Origin: Chryseobacterium sp. 18061
GTDB taxonomy: Bacteria; Pseudomonadota; Gammaproteobacteria; Enterobacterales; Enterobacteriaceae
Length of the DNA: 64,000 nt
Assembly (NCBI GenBank): GCA_902706205.1
Contig: CACSKA010000006.1
Span: forward strand, 186,001-250,000
Direction of reading: 5' to 3'
The notes below the pieces were generated by a model. The model worked only from the letters and a program-made list of their open reading frames with translations, ran no database searches and was not told the origin of the DNA. A program made the translations under genes and the position numbers. Below, piece by piece: positions 7,740 through 16,843 of the stretch (position 1 is the first letter of the stretch; every line of letters starts with the position of its first letter).

Positions 7740-10007
7740 TTATTTCTTCTGTTCGCCTAGCGTCGGCGTTTCATTGAAGAAGTTCCACGGTTTAAGCAGC
7801 GCGTGAACCCATTCGGTTGGCATAATCGGCCATTCTTCCGCGCGGGCCACGTGCGTGGTGCCAGTCGTAATCCACACCACGTCATCCTGGTTATCCACTG
7901 ACTCGTTGTCTTTGGTGTACTGACCAAGACCGGTGTCGTGGGTTGAACGGTTAGGGTATTTGCCTTCCGGATAACGTTCATCTGCTTTGTAGCGGGTCAC
8001 CCACAGCTGTTTATCCATAAAGCTCAGGCGGTGATAAATCCACTCGTCTGGCGAGAATTTTGCCCCGGTCGCCACCGGATGGGTGCCACCGGCGTACGGG
8101 ATTATCTGGTACGAAACCGGATTGCCCATACGGTTCTCTTTGCTGGTATTGCTCAGCAGGCGAATCGTACCCGGGTCGAATTTCTGCGCCGCCTGCTGCT
8201 CGCTGTCGATGGTATGCTGGTCAATCTGCATGGTACTGGTACGCGGACCCCCTGCGGTGTTCGGCTTCACATCAGGATCCATTGCCACCAGACGGTTATT
8301 TTCCCCATCCACATCCAGGTCGAGACGGAAGTTGTAGATGTGCTGGTGGGTGGTGCCGACGATGTTATGGTCGATAAGCGTGCCGTATTTAGTGTCATCT
8401 TTGGCGGTCGCGTCGTGCATGGTTTTGGACTGTACGCCTTTCACCGCTTCGATTCCCGTCGCGCCGGCATCAATGCCAATGGTGCCGTTTTCGTGGAACA
8501 CCCAGTCAAAGATGTAGTCGTAGTTGCCAACCGTGCTTATCCAGCGGATAACCAGCTCACGGCGTTCAGTACTGACGTTCGGCTGGCCCATTTCCTGATG
8601 CTTATATTCTGGCCCGGCGTAACGTTCAAAGACCGCGATAGCGTGCGGAATGTTCATTGGCGCACCGGTGTAATCGGCGATGGTTTCATCCAGCAGCACG
8701 GCATTCGACGGCGCATCTTTACCGCGGGCGATAGGCGAGGTCAGGGTACCCATGCCGTAGTCGCCGGAATCAAGATACGCTTTGAAGTACCAGCCCACGT
8801 CCGGATCGCCATAAGGCACGATCATCCCGCCGAGTGAACCTTCGTACATGATTTTGCGTTTGGTGCCGTTGTCGTTATAGGTCACGGTCGATAAAATCGG
8901 CCCTACGCGAGAATCCAGGCGCAGGTGGAAATCCCAATTCTGCCAATGAACCATATCGCCGGTGATGGTGTAGTTTTTGCCTTCCGGCTCGATGATATCC
9001 AGCGGTTTAAGCTGTTTAGCGATGCGGTCACGCCCATCATACGGGCGCGGCGCCATCGGTACTGGAATTACCGGACCTTCTTCAATCTTAATGATTTTTT
9101 TCTGCTCAAGGTCGACAACAGCCACCAGGTTTTCAATCGGATGTGCCCAGTAGTTGCCGTCACCAACGTCCAGATAACTGACCACTTTTAGCAGACGATC
9201 TTCCTGCTTCAGTCCGTCTTTGCCGTCGAAATAGCCGACGGTAAGTGGGGTGGTGATAACTTTGGATGGGTCAGTAATACCGTGTTTTTTCAGTACTTCA
9301 GCAAATTCTTTGCTGGCGTTTATGATGTTCTGCACGGAAGAGAAATCGTCCAGTAGCACCATGCCGTGCGCATCTTTGATGGGCGCCCAGCGCAGGACCT
9401 TTTTATTCTTTAAATCAACCTGGCTTTCAATCACATGTTTGCCGTCGAGCATCGTCACGTTCGCCAGACGATCTTCATCGATCGCGGTACCGCTCATGAC
9501 GAAATTCCAGACTTTCGCTTTTTCAGGCTCGGCGAGGGCAATCTGCGTGAAGCGCGTATTCGGTTTGAAATCCGGCGAGGCTTTCACAATCTCAACTGCT
9601 TCTTTGATCTCGTTGGCGGTCAGCGCATTCAGGGGATGCGGGAGTTTCTCGACCTGGAACGTCTGATCCAGTCCGGACTGGAATACGTCGTTGATAAAGG
9701 TATCCGAAATCCAGGCTTTGTTATTTTTCATCACCACCGGCACCTGCAATGCCAGGGTTTTGCCGTTGACGATGGCGGTTTTAGCACCCGGTTTCACCTT
9801 CACAAACGCGCCGTCTTTGGCAATGGTGAACATCTGGGCGTAATCATCCCACTGCACGTCGGCCCCGAACTCTTGCAACGTTTTGTCCATTGGAACCATA
9901 TGGGCTTCGCCGCCGTGCGCGAAAACAGGGGCTTGCCAGTTGCACATCAGAGCGACCGCAAGGGCCAGCGCCGTTTTACGGGCGGAAAAAGGAGAAAAAC
10001 TTCCCAT
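7740..10007 (-). CDS. tynA: Periplasmic copper amine oxidase (tyramine/phenylethylamine oxidase)
   Basis: A 755-residue precursor (757 in E. coli) with a Sec signal peptide of about 30 residues. It oxidises phenylethylamine and tyramine to the aldehyde, ammonia and H2O2 in the periplasm. All key residues are present: Tyr496 in TVGNYDY, the precursor of the topaquinone cofactor; the copper ligands His554 and His556 (THQH) and a distal His near 719; and the likely catalytic base Asp413 (YLDSGDYG). Single-gene transcription unit with its own terminator and FeaR-type sites upstream. Its aldehyde product is the FeaB substrate. Confidence 0.96.
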   Translation of the reverse strand: MGSFSPFSARKTALALAVALMCNWQAPVFAHGGEAHMVPMDKTLQEFGADVQWDDYAQMFTIAKDGAFVKVKPGAKTAIVNGKTLALQVPVVMKNNKAWISDTFINDVFQSGLDQTFQVEKLPHPLNALTANEIKEAVEIVKASPDFKPNTRFTQIALAEPEKAKVWNFVMSGTAIDEDRLANVTMLDGKHVIESQVDLKNKKVLRWAPIKDAHGMVLLDDFSSVQNIINASKEFAEVLKKHGITDPSKVITTPLTVGYFDGKDGLKQEDRLLKVVSYLDVGDGNYWAHPIENLVAVVDLEQKKIIKIEEGPVIPVPMAPRPYDGRDRIAKQLKPLDIIEPEGKNYTITGDMVHWQNWDFHLRLDSRVGPILSTVTYNDNGTKRKIMYEGSLGGMIVPYGDPDVGWYFKAYLDSGDYGMGTLTSPIARGKDAPSNAVLLDETIADYTGAPMNIPHAIAVFERYAGPEYKHQEMGQPNVSTERRELVIRWISTVGNYDYIFDWVFHENGTIGIDAGATGIEAVKGVQSKTMHDATAKDDTKYGTLIDHNIVGTTHQHIYNFRLDLDVDGENNRLVAMDPDVKPNTAGGPRTSTMQIDQHTIDSEQQAAQKFDPGTIRLLSNTSKENRMGNPVSYQIIPYAGGTHPVATGAKFSPDEWIYHRLSFMDKQLWVTRYKADERYPEGKYPNRSTHDTGLGQYTKDNESVDNQDDVVWITTGTTHVARAEEWPIMPTEWVHALLKPWNFFNETPTLGEQKK

Positions 10008-10079
10008 TTGTTAACCTCGTATAGTTATGTTCTTAGAGTCACGACACCCTCACCCTAACAGCGAGCAGACGCACGACGT

Positions 10080-10116
10080 TTGCCTGCACCTGCCAGGTGT
10101 TTTGTCAGATTTGCCA
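10080..10116 (-). promoter_or_regulatory. Tandem FeaR-type sites upstream of tynA
   Basis: On the minus strand, TGGCAAATCTGACAAA (10116 to 10101) fits TGNCA-N8-AAA exactly. A second TGGCA element (10095 to 10080) starts exactly 21 bp further on but is followed by CAA, not AAA, at the expected place. The same 21-bp period is seen at feaB, which supports a shared two-site arrangement. The nearest -10-like hexamer (about 10057-10052) is poor, as expected for an activator-dependent promoter. Binding is inferred. Confidence 0.6.
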
Positions 10117-10173
10117 GATTAGGGAATTGAACTGTAGCCTCGGTGAGCGTGGTGCCACCGGGCAACAGAAAGG

Positions 10174-12213
10174 TTAGAAATCGCTTTGCTGACGGGCCAC
10201 CAGCGTCAGGATCGAATAGAGCGCGACCGGTTGCTGATGCTGGTTGAATACTTCCACCGCCCATTCCACCACGCCGGTCGGTTTATCGTCGGCGGTTTTC
10301 TGGCGCTTAACGGTTTTACGTTTCACGGTTAAGCGTACCTGGATGGTGTCGCCCGGTTTCACCGGTTCGATAAAGCGCAGGTTTTCCATGCCGTAGTTGG
10401 CGATAACCGGGCCGACGCCCGCATCGACAAACAGACCTGCGGCAGCAGAAATCACGAAATAGCCGTGCACCACGCGTTCGCCAAACATGGATTCTGCGGC
10501 ACCGATTTTGTCCATATGCGCATAGAAATGGTCGCCGCTCAGGCAGGCAAAATTCACGATATCCGTTTCGGTCAGGGTGCGGCGCGGGGTCAACAGGCTG
10601 TCGCCCGGCTGCAATTCTTCAAAATATTTGCGGAACGGATGCACGCGGTCTTCCTGCACCTGAGCCCCGCGAACCCATTGCCGGCTGACGCTGGCCAGCA
10701 TCGTTGGGCTGCCCTGAACGGCGGTGCGTTGCAGGTAGTGTTTCACCGCGCGCAGACCGCCCAGCTCCTCGCCGCCGCCCGCGCGGCCTGGGCCACCGTG
10801 CAGCAGCTGCGGCAGCGGAGAACCGTGTCCGGTGGATTCTTTCGATGACTCTTCGTTAAGAATTTGAATACGACCGTGGGCGCGGGCCGCACCGAGAATA
10901 AATTCGCGGGCAATCGCCGGATCCGTGGTGACCAGCGTGCCAGCCAGGCTGCCCTGACCGGCGCGGGCCAGCGCCAGACTCTGCGCGCGGGTCTGATACG
11001 GCATCAGCGTGGCGACCGGGCCAAAGGCTTCAATGGCGTGCACCGCCGGGCTTTCGTCCGGATGCGGACAAAACAGCAGGGTCGGCGGGAAGAATGCGCC
11101 TGCCGCCTGCATATCCGCTTTGCCACCCAGACGTACTTGGCAGCCAGCGGCCAGCAGCGCATCGACTTTTTCCTGCACGTCAGCGCGCTGATCGGCGTTG
11201 ACCAGCGATCCCATTTTTACGCCTTCTACGGCCGGGTCGCCCATTTTCACGCTCTGTAAACGGGCAATCAGCGCGTCGCTCACCGCCTGAATCTGCGCCT
11301 GAGGCACGATGATGCGGCGAATAGCGGTACATTTTTGTCCCGCTTTGGCGGTCATCTCACGTACCACTTCGCGGATGAACAGCGCGAATTCTGGCTGCTC
11401 CGGCGTGACGTCTTCACCCAGCACGCAGCAGTTCAGCGAGTCGGCTTCCATGGTGAACGGAATCGAATTTTTAACGATGTTCGGATGAATGCGCAGCGAC
11501 TGCCCGGTTTGCGCCGAGCCGGTAAAAGTCACTACGTCCTGGAAATCGAGGTGGTCGAGCAGGTCGCCCGCGCCGCCGCAAATCAGACTGATCGCGCCGT
11601 CCGGTACTAAACCGCTGTCGATAATGGATTTGACCATCGCCTGCGTCACCTGCGCGCTGGCGGTGGCGGGTTTGATGATGGCGGGCATCCCGGCGAGCCA
11701 CGTTGGCGCCAGTTTTTCCAGCATTCCCCAGCACGGGAAGTTAAACGCGTTAATGTGCACCGCGACGCCTGATTTTGCAGTCAGTACATGGCGAGCGGCG
11801 AAACCACCGTTTTTCGACAGCGGAATCAGTTCATCTTCCGGCCATAACACGTCATCAGGTAACTCGCGTGCGCCGAGCCCCGCGTAGGTAAACAGCGTGC
11901 CAATTCCGCCTTCGATATCCACCCAGCTGTCAGCGCGGGTTGCTCCGGTTTGTGCGGAAAGGGCATAGAACACCTCTTTTTGCTCCAGCAAATGTTTTGC
12001 CACCGCTTTCAGCATGGCGGCACGTTCAACAAACGTCATTTTACTGAGCGCTTCACCGCCATTCTCAATGGCGTAACGGCGCGCCTGCGCCAGATCCAGT
12101 CCTTCACTGGTCACTTCCCACAGAGGTTCGCCGGTAATCGCATGATGGATTGTCCGCGCTCGGCCGCGGCCTGACTGCCAGCTGCCGGATAAGAAACTGG
12201 TTAACTGCTGCAT
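10174..12213 (-). CDS. paaZ: PaaZ, bifunctional oxepin-CoA hydrolase / aldehyde dehydrogenase
   Basis: A 679-residue fusion (681 in E. coli). The N-terminal aldehyde dehydrogenase has Glu256 (FTMEADS) and Cys295 (AGQKC); the C-terminal MaoC-like hydratase has GDHFYAHMD, with Asp561 and His566 expected from E. coli numbering. The hydratase opens oxepin-CoA and the dehydrogenase oxidises the aldehyde to 3-oxo-5,6-dehydrosuberyl-CoA, avoiding a toxic dead-end product. It is transcribed divergently from paaA, as in E. coli. Confidence 0.96.
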   Translation of the reverse strand: MQQLTSFLSGSWQSGRGRARTIHHAITGEPLWEVTSEGLDLAQARRYAIENGGEALSKMTFVERAAMLKAVAKHLLEQKEVFYALSAQTGATRADSWVDIEGGIGTLFTYAGLGARELPDDVLWPEDELIPLSKNGGFAARHVLTAKSGVAVHINAFNFPCWGMLEKLAPTWLAGMPAIIKPATASAQVTQAMVKSIIDSGLVPDGAISLICGGAGDLLDHLDFQDVVTFTGSAQTGQSLRIHPNIVKNSIPFTMEADSLNCCVLGEDVTPEQPEFALFIREVVREMTAKAGQKCTAIRRIIVPQAQIQAVSDALIARLQSVKMGDPAVEGVKMGSLVNADQRADVQEKVDALLAAGCQVRLGGKADMQAAGAFFPPTLLFCPHPDESPAVHAIEAFGPVATLMPYQTRAQSLALARAGQGSLAGTLVTTDPAIAREFILGAARAHGRIQILNEESSKESTGHGSPLPQLLHGGPGRAGGGEELGGLRAVKHYLQRTAVQGSPTMLASVSRQWVRGAQVQEDRVHPFRKYFEELQPGDSLLTPRRTLTETDIVNFACLSGDHFYAHMDKIGAAESMFGERVVHGYFVISAAAGLFVDAGVGPVIANYGMENLRFIEPVKPGDTIQVRLTVKRKTVKRQKTADDKPTGVVEWAVEVFNQHQQPVALYSILTLVARQQSDF

Positions 12214-12259
12214 TGTGTTTCTCCGTAAATGTTACGTTGTTTCGTCATACATAGTTTGA

Positions 12260-12272
12260 TTATGAATCATAA
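12260..12272. promoter_or_regulatory. PaaX-type box, paaZ side
   Basis: A perfect 13-bp palindrome TTATGAATCATAA lies about 50 bp before the paaZ start, inside the 287-bp paaZ/paaA divergent region. Its core TGAATCA recurs on the paaA side (12444-12490). E. coli PaaX binds boxes with a TGATTC core in both divergent promoters and is released by phenylacetyl-CoA. Assigning this palindrome to PaaX is inference from core and position. Confidence 0.6.
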
Positions 12273-12443
12273 AAATCAATGCTGATTTTAATAATTTATT
12301 AACAATGCGATCTTTGTCTGTATTGGCCTGTTTGTTATTTCATTGTTATATAAGAATATTGTTATTTACCTTGCGAAGGGCGTCACAGAATACACAAACC
12401 ATTCTTGGGGTTTTAGTTAACCTTTATGTAACTTCACATAAAC

Positions 12444-12490
12444 AATATGATTCATATTTAGACGTCATGTGAATCAAATGGGAATCATAA
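12444..12490. promoter_or_regulatory. PaaX-type boxes and leader of the paaA operon
   Basis: AATATGATTCATATT (12444-12458) is an odd-length palindrome with the TGATTCA core. Two further copies of the core follow: TGAATCA at 12470-12476 and GAATCAT around 12482-12488, just before the ribosome binding site. Three closely spaced cores overlapping the start of the paa transcript fit repression by PaaX. The rest of 12273-12443 is AT-rich, as expected if IHF bends it as in E. coli, but I cannot place an IHF or CRP site with confidence. Confidence 0.55.
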
Positions 12491-12500
12491 AGGTGACAAT

Positions 12501-13430
12501 GTGACTGAAGAACAACGCTTTGAAGCGCGCATCGCCGAAGAGACGGCCATCGAGCCGCAGGACTGGATGCCCGAGGCGTATCGCAAAACCCTGATCCGCC
12601 AGATTGGCCAGCACGCGCACTCTGAGATTGTTGGCATGCTGCCGGAAGGCAACTGGATAACCCGCGCCCCGACGCTGCGCCGCAAGTCCATTCTGCTGGC
12701 GAAAGTGCAGGACGAAGCGGGGCACGGCCTTTATCTCTACAGCGCGGCGGAAACACTCGGCTGCGCCCGCGAAGACATCTATCAAAAGATGCTCGATGGA
12801 CGAATGAAGTACTCCTCCATCTTTAACTACCCGACGCTGAACTGGGCCGATATCGGCGTTATTGGCTGGCTGGTCGACGGGGCTGCCATCGTCAATCAGG
12901 TGGCGCTGTGCCGCACGTCTTATGGGCCGTATGCCCGGGCGATGGTGAAGATATGTAAGGAAGAGAGCTTCCATCAGCGTCAAGGATTCGACGCCTGCAT
13001 GGCGCTGGCGAACGGCAGCGAAGAGCAGCGCGCGATGTTGCAGGACGCAATCAACCGCTTCTGGTGGCCTGCGCTGATGATGTTCGGGCCGAACGATGAC
13101 AGCTCGCCGAACAGCGCCCAGAGTCTGACGTGGAAAATCAAACGTTTCGGTAATGATGAACTGCGTCAGCGCTTTGTCGACAACACCGTTCCGCAGGTGG
13201 AAATGTTGGGTATGACCGTGCCGGACCCAGACCTAAAGCTCGACGACACTACCGGAGAGTACCGCTTCGGCGATATCGACTGGAATGAATTTAATGAGGT
13301 GATTAACGGGCGTGGCATTTGCAACCACGAACGTCTGGCCGCCAAGCGTAAAGCCTGGGAAGAGGGCGCCTGGGTGCGGGAAGCCGCACTGGCGCATGCC
13401 AAAAAACAGCAGGCCCGTAACGTGGCGTAA
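12501..13430 (+). CDS. paaA: PaaA, oxygenase subunit of phenylacetyl-CoA epoxidase
   Basis: A 309-residue di-iron oxygenase subunit that epoxidises the ring of phenylacetyl-CoA. Di-iron ligand motifs are present, such as Glu42 (HSEIVG) and KVQDEAGHG with Glu72 and His75. The start is GTG at 12501, fixed by AGGTGA (12491-12496) and by agreement with the E. coli N-terminus. An ATG at 12499 overlaps this GTG but is followed at once by TGA (ATGTGA), so it cannot be the start. First gene of the tightly packed paaABCDEFGHIJK operon. Confidence 0.96.
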   Translation: MTEEQRFEARIAEETAIEPQDWMPEAYRKTLIRQIGQHAHSEIVGMLPEGNWITRAPTLRRKSILLAKVQDEAGHGLYLYSAAETLGCAREDIYQKMLDGRMKYSSIFNYPTLNWADIGVIGWLVDGAAIVNQVALCRTSYGPYARAMVKICKEESFHQRQGFDACMALANGSEEQRAMLQDAINRFWWPALMMFGPNDDSSPNSAQSLTWKIKRFGNDELRQRFVDNTVPQVEMLGMTVPDPDLKLDDTTGEYRFGDIDWNEFNEVINGRGICNHERLAAKRKAWEEGAWVREAALAHAKKQQARNVA

Positions 13431-13441
13431 GGAGAACAACA

Positions 13442-13729
13442 ATGAGCAATGTCTACTGGCCGTTATATGAAGTGTTCGTTCGCAGCAAACAGGGTTTATC
13501 GCACCGTCACGTGGGCAGTCTGCACGCCGCCGACGATCGCATGGCGCTGGAAAATGCCCGTGACGCCTACACCCGCCGCAGCGAAGGCTGCTCAATCTGG
13601 GTGGTTAAAGCGAGCGAAATCGTGGCCTCACAGCCGGAAGAGCGCGGCGAATTTTTCGACCCGGCGGAGAGCAAGATCTATCGCCACCCGACGTTCTACA
13701 CACTGCCTGACGGCATCGAGCATATGTGA
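13442..13729 (+). CDS. paaB: PaaB, small subunit of phenylacetyl-CoA epoxidase
   Basis: A 95-residue protein of the PaaB family (N-terminus MSNVYWPLYEVFVRSKQGLS), without catalytic residues. In E. coli PaaB bridges PaaAC heterodimers and is needed for epoxidase activity. It lies 11 bp after paaA and is preceded by AAGGAG. Confidence 0.95.
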   Translation: MSNVYWPLYEVFVRSKQGLSHRHVGSLHAADDRMALENARDAYTRRSEGCSIWVVKASEIVASQPEERGEFFDPAESKIYRHPTFYTLPDGIEHM

Positions 13730-13736
13730 GGCAGTC

Positions 13737-14492
13737 ATGAACAATCACGATCCTATCGCGACTTACGCATTGCGTCTCGGCGATAACTGCCTGGTGCTAT
13801 CTCAGCGTCTTTCTGCCTGGTGCGGTCACGCCCCGGAGCTGGAGATCGATTTGGCGCTGGCCAATATCGGCCTCGACCTGATGGGGCAGGCGCGCAATTT
13901 CCTGACCTACGCCGCTGAACGTCAGGGCGAAGGCGATGAAGACACGCTGGCGTTTGGTCGCGACGAACGCCAATTCTGCAACATTCTGCTGGTGGAGCAG
14001 CCGAACGGTAATTTTGCTGACACGCTGGCGCGCCAGCTGTTTATTGATGCCTGGCATGTGGCACTGTTCAGTCGACTTACGAGCAGCAAAGACGCGCAGA
14101 TTTCCGCCATTGCCGCCAAAGCCATCAAAGAAGCGCGTTATCACCTGCGCTTCAGCCGTGGCTGGGTTGAGCGTCTGGGCGGTGGAACCGAGATTTCCGC
14201 CGCGCGGATGCAGGCCGCCATCGACAATCTGTGGCGCTTTACCGCCGAGTTGTTCCAGGCCGATGCGCTGGAAGAGGAGCTGATTGCTCAGGGTATCGCC
14301 GTCGATCCGCGTGAACTGAAAGCGGACTGGCTGGCAGAAATATCCAGCGTACTGTCCGCCGCGGAACTCAAGGTGCCGCCAGAACCGCCGTACCGCACTG
14401 GCGGCAAGCAGGGGCTGCACACCGAACATCTGGGACCAATGCTGGCAGAAATGCAGTATCTGCAGCGTTCGTATCCCGGTCAGCAGTGGTAA
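13737..14492 (+). CDS. paaC: PaaC, structural subunit of phenylacetyl-CoA epoxidase
   Basis: A 251-residue ferritin-like protein (about 248 in E. coli) that pairs with PaaA in the epoxidase complex and has lost most metal ligands in the family. The frame is open further upstream, to 13449, but that part overlaps paaB. The ATG at 13737 follows GAGGCAG and gives the conserved start MNNHDPIATYALRLGDNCLVL. It ends just before paaD. Confidence 0.95.
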   Translation: MNNHDPIATYALRLGDNCLVLSQRLSAWCGHAPELEIDLALANIGLDLMGQARNFLTYAAERQGEGDEDTLAFGRDERQFCNILLVEQPNGNFADTLARQLFIDAWHVALFSRLTSSKDAQISAIAAKAIKEARYHLRFSRGWVERLGGGTEISAARMQAAIDNLWRFTAELFQADALEEELIAQGIAVDPRELKADWLAEISSVLSAAELKVPPEPPYRTGGKQGLHTEHLGPMLAEMQYLQRSYPGQQW

Positions 14493-14503
14493 CGGAGGTC
14501 GCT

Positions 14504-15001
14504 ATGCAACGTCTCGCCAGTATTGCTCCCGCTGAAGTCCACGATATTTGGATGCTGTTAAGTCAGATTTTAGACCCGGAAGTGCCGGTGCTGACCATCA
14601 CCGATCTCGGGATGGTGCGCAGCGTGATGCCGCAGGGCGACGGCTGGGTGGTTGGATTCACACCAACCTATTCAGGCTGCCCGGCAACGGAGCATCTGCT
14701 CGGTGAGATCCGCACCGCAATGACCGCGCATGGCTATACGCCGGTGCATATCGTCCTGCAGCTGGACCCGCCGTGGACCACGGACTGGATGACGCCGGAT
14801 GCCCGCGAACGCTTGCGCCAGTACGGCATCAGCCCGCCGCAGGCTCACGTTTGTCATGCGGGAATGCCGACGGATGTGGCGTGTCCGCGCTGCGGGAGCA
14901 CCCACACGTCGATGATCAGTGAATTCGGCTCCACGGCCTGCAAAGCGTTGTACCGCTGCGACAGCTGCCGGGAACCCTTTGATTACTTTAAATGTATTTG
15001 A
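14504..15001 (+). CDS. paaD: PaaD, Fe-S assembly-like protein for the epoxidase
   Basis: A 165-residue protein with an N-terminal MIP18/DUF59 domain (about 20-100) and a C-terminal zinc-ribbon-like set of cysteines (CPRCGSTHTS and YRCDSCREPF). PaaD is thought to help insert or maintain the Fe-S or di-iron centre of the PaaABCE system. The ATG at 14504 is chosen because GGAGG at 14494-14498 fits it; an upstream in-frame GTG at 14486 overlaps paaC and has no such site. Confidence 0.94.
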   Translation: MQRLASIAPAEVHDIWMLLSQILDPEVPVLTITDLGMVRSVMPQGDGWVVGFTPTYSGCPATEHLLGEIRTAMTAHGYTPVHIVLQLDPPWTTDWMTPDARERLRQYGISPPQAHVCHAGMPTDVACPRCGSTHTSMISEFGSTACKALYRCDSCREPFDYFKCI

Positions 15002-15008
15002 GGTTGCC

Positions 15009-16079
15009 ATGACGACGTTTCATTCGCTTACGGTGGCAAAAGTTGAGCCCGAAACCCGCGATGCGGTGACGATTACCTTCGCCGTACCGCAAACGCTGCA
15101 AACCGCCTACGCGTTTCGCCCTGGTCAGCATCTGACCCTGAAAACGAAACTGGCGGGTGAAGAGCTCCGCCGCTGTTACTCCATTTGCCGCCGTGCCGTA
15201 CCGGGCGAAATCAGTGTGGCGGTGAAAGCCATTGAAGGCGGGCGCTTCTCGCGCTATGCCCGGGATGAAATCAAAGCTGGAATGACCCTTGACGTGATGA
15301 TCCCGCAGGGCAATTTTGGTTATCAGCCACAGCCCTCGCGCCGAGGACACTATCTGGCAATCGCCGCAGGATCTGGGATCACCCCAATGTTGGCGATTGT
15401 GGAAAGCACTTTACAGGCCGAGCCGGACAGCGCGTTCACCGTGATTTACGGCAACCGCAGCAGTCAGAGCATGATGTTCCGCCAGCAGCTGGCCGACCTG
15501 AAAGACACTTATCCGACGCGTCTGCAATTGCTGAGTATTTTCAGCCAGGAAACGCTCGACAGTGCGTTGCTGCATGGCCGCATCGACGGCGAAAAATTGC
15601 ATGCGCTTTCCCGTTCACTGCTCAATTTCAGTCAGTTTGATGAGGCCTTTATCTGCGGCCCGGCGGCGATGATGGACGACGCCGAAACGGCGCTGGTCGC
15701 ACTCGGCATGCCGCAAAAAGCGATTCATCTTGAGCGCTTCAACACCCCGGGCAGCACCGTGCGCCATGCATCGAGCGTTCAGGCCGATGGCCAGACGGTC
15801 ACTCTGCGTCAGGACGGCCGCGACCGCGCAATCGTCCTTTCCGCTGACGACGAAAGCATTCTCGACGCCGCCCTGCGGCAGGGCGCGGATTTACCTTACG
15901 CCTGTAAAGGCGGGGTGTGCGCTACCTGCAAATGCAAAGTGCTGCGCGGCGAGGTGTCGATGGCAACCAACTACAGCCTCGAGCCGGATGAACTGGCCGC
16001 AGGCTACGTACTGAGCTGCCAGTCACTGCCACTGACCGCCGATGTGATCGTCGATTTTGATGCGAAGGGGATGGCATGA
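15009..16079 (+). CDS. paaE: PaaE, reductase subunit of phenylacetyl-CoA epoxidase
   Basis: A 356-residue flavoprotein reductase (same length as E. coli) that passes electrons from NADPH to PaaA. The N-terminal FAD/NAD(P) part has RCYSICR for flavin binding and AAGSGITPM for the nucleotide. The C-terminal plant-type 2Fe-2S domain has C-x4-C-x2-C in CKGGVCATC and a distal Cys in VLSCQS. The frame is open 90 bp upstream over paaD, but the ATG at 15009 gives the family start. Its stop overlaps the paaF start (ATGA). Confidence 0.96.
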   Translation: MTTFHSLTVAKVEPETRDAVTITFAVPQTLQTAYAFRPGQHLTLKTKLAGEELRRCYSICRRAVPGEISVAVKAIEGGRFSRYARDEIKAGMTLDVMIPQGNFGYQPQPSRRGHYLAIAAGSGITPMLAIVESTLQAEPDSAFTVIYGNRSSQSMMFRQQLADLKDTYPTRLQLLSIFSQETLDSALLHGRIDGEKLHALSRSLLNFSQFDEAFICGPAAMMDDAETALVALGMPQKAIHLERFNTPGSTVRHASSVQADGQTVTLRQDGRDRAIVLSADDESILDAALRQGADLPYACKGGVCATCKCKVLRGEVSMATNYSLEPDELAAGYVLSCQSLPLTADVIVDFDAKGMA

Positions 16080-16843
16080 GTGAATTATTGATTAGCCGCC
16101 ACGACCGCGTATTGCAGCTGACGCTGAACCGTCCGCAGGCACGCAACGCACTGAATAATGCCTTATTGACTCAAATCGCCGACGCGCTGGAATCAGCCCA
16201 ACAGGACAGCAACGTGGGCGCGGTGATCATTACCGGCAGTGACCGCGTGTTTGCCGCCGGGGCCGATTTACAGGAGATGGCCGAGAAAGATTTAGCCGCG
16301 ACCTTGAATGATATTCGCCCACGCATTTGGGCGCGCATCGATGCCTTCAGCAAACCGCTGATTGCCGCAGTGAACGGCTACGCGCTGGGCGCAGGCTGTG
16401 AACTGGCGCTGCTGTGTGATGTGGTGGTAGCGGGTGATAACGCGACCTTTGGTTTACCGGAAATCACGCTTGGCCTGATGCCCGGCGCGGGTGGCACACA
16501 GCGTCTGATCCGCTGTGTGGGCAAGTCTCTGGCGACACAAATGGTGCTTACCGGACGCAGCATTGATGCTCAGCGCGCGCAGCAGGCTGGGCTGGTGAGT
16601 GAGATTTACCCTGTTGGCCTGACCACGGAATACGCCATCAGCCTGGCGGCAGCGATGGCGAAGCACTCCCCGCTGGCGTTGCAGGCTGCGAAGCAGGCAC
16701 TTCGGCAGTCGCAGGAAGTGACGCTCAGTGCCGGACTCGCTCAGGAACGCCAGCTGTTTACGCTGCTCAGTGCCACCGACGATCGTCGGGAAGGTATCGC
16801 CGCGTTTCTTGCCAAACGCCAACCTGAATTCAAAGGATGCTAA
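16076..16843 (+). CDS. paaF: PaaF, 2,3-dehydroadipyl-CoA hydratase
   Basis: A 255-residue enoyl-CoA hydratase of the crotonase family acting in the beta-oxidation-like end of the pathway. The oxyanion-hole segments are present: FAAGADLQEMAE near 61-72 and ALGAGCELALLCD near 102-114, followed by the conserved acidic stretch LPEITLGLMPGAGGTQR. It begins four bases inside paaE (ATGA), which implies translational coupling. Confidence 0.95.
   Translation: MSELLISRHDRVLQLTLNRPQARNALNNALLTQIADALESAQQDSNVGAVIITGSDRVFAAGADLQEMAEKDLAATLNDIRPRIWARIDAFSKPLIAAVNGYALGAGCELALLCDVVVAGDNATFGLPEITLGLMPGAGGTQRLIRCVGKSLATQMVLTGRSIDAQRAQQAGLVSEIYPVGLTTEYAISLAAAMAKHSPLALQAAKQALRQSQEVTLSAGLAQERQLFTLLSATDDRREGIAAFLAKRQPEFKGC

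Noticed and set aside
8031..8837. 268-codon plus-strand frame opposite tynA
   Set aside because: It lies wholly inside the complete, motif-verified tynA gene, has no family signature and no ribosome site; it is a GC-driven shadow.
13449..13736. Upstream extension of the paaC frame
   Set aside because: It overlaps paaB completely; the ATG at 13737 has the proper leader and family N-terminus.
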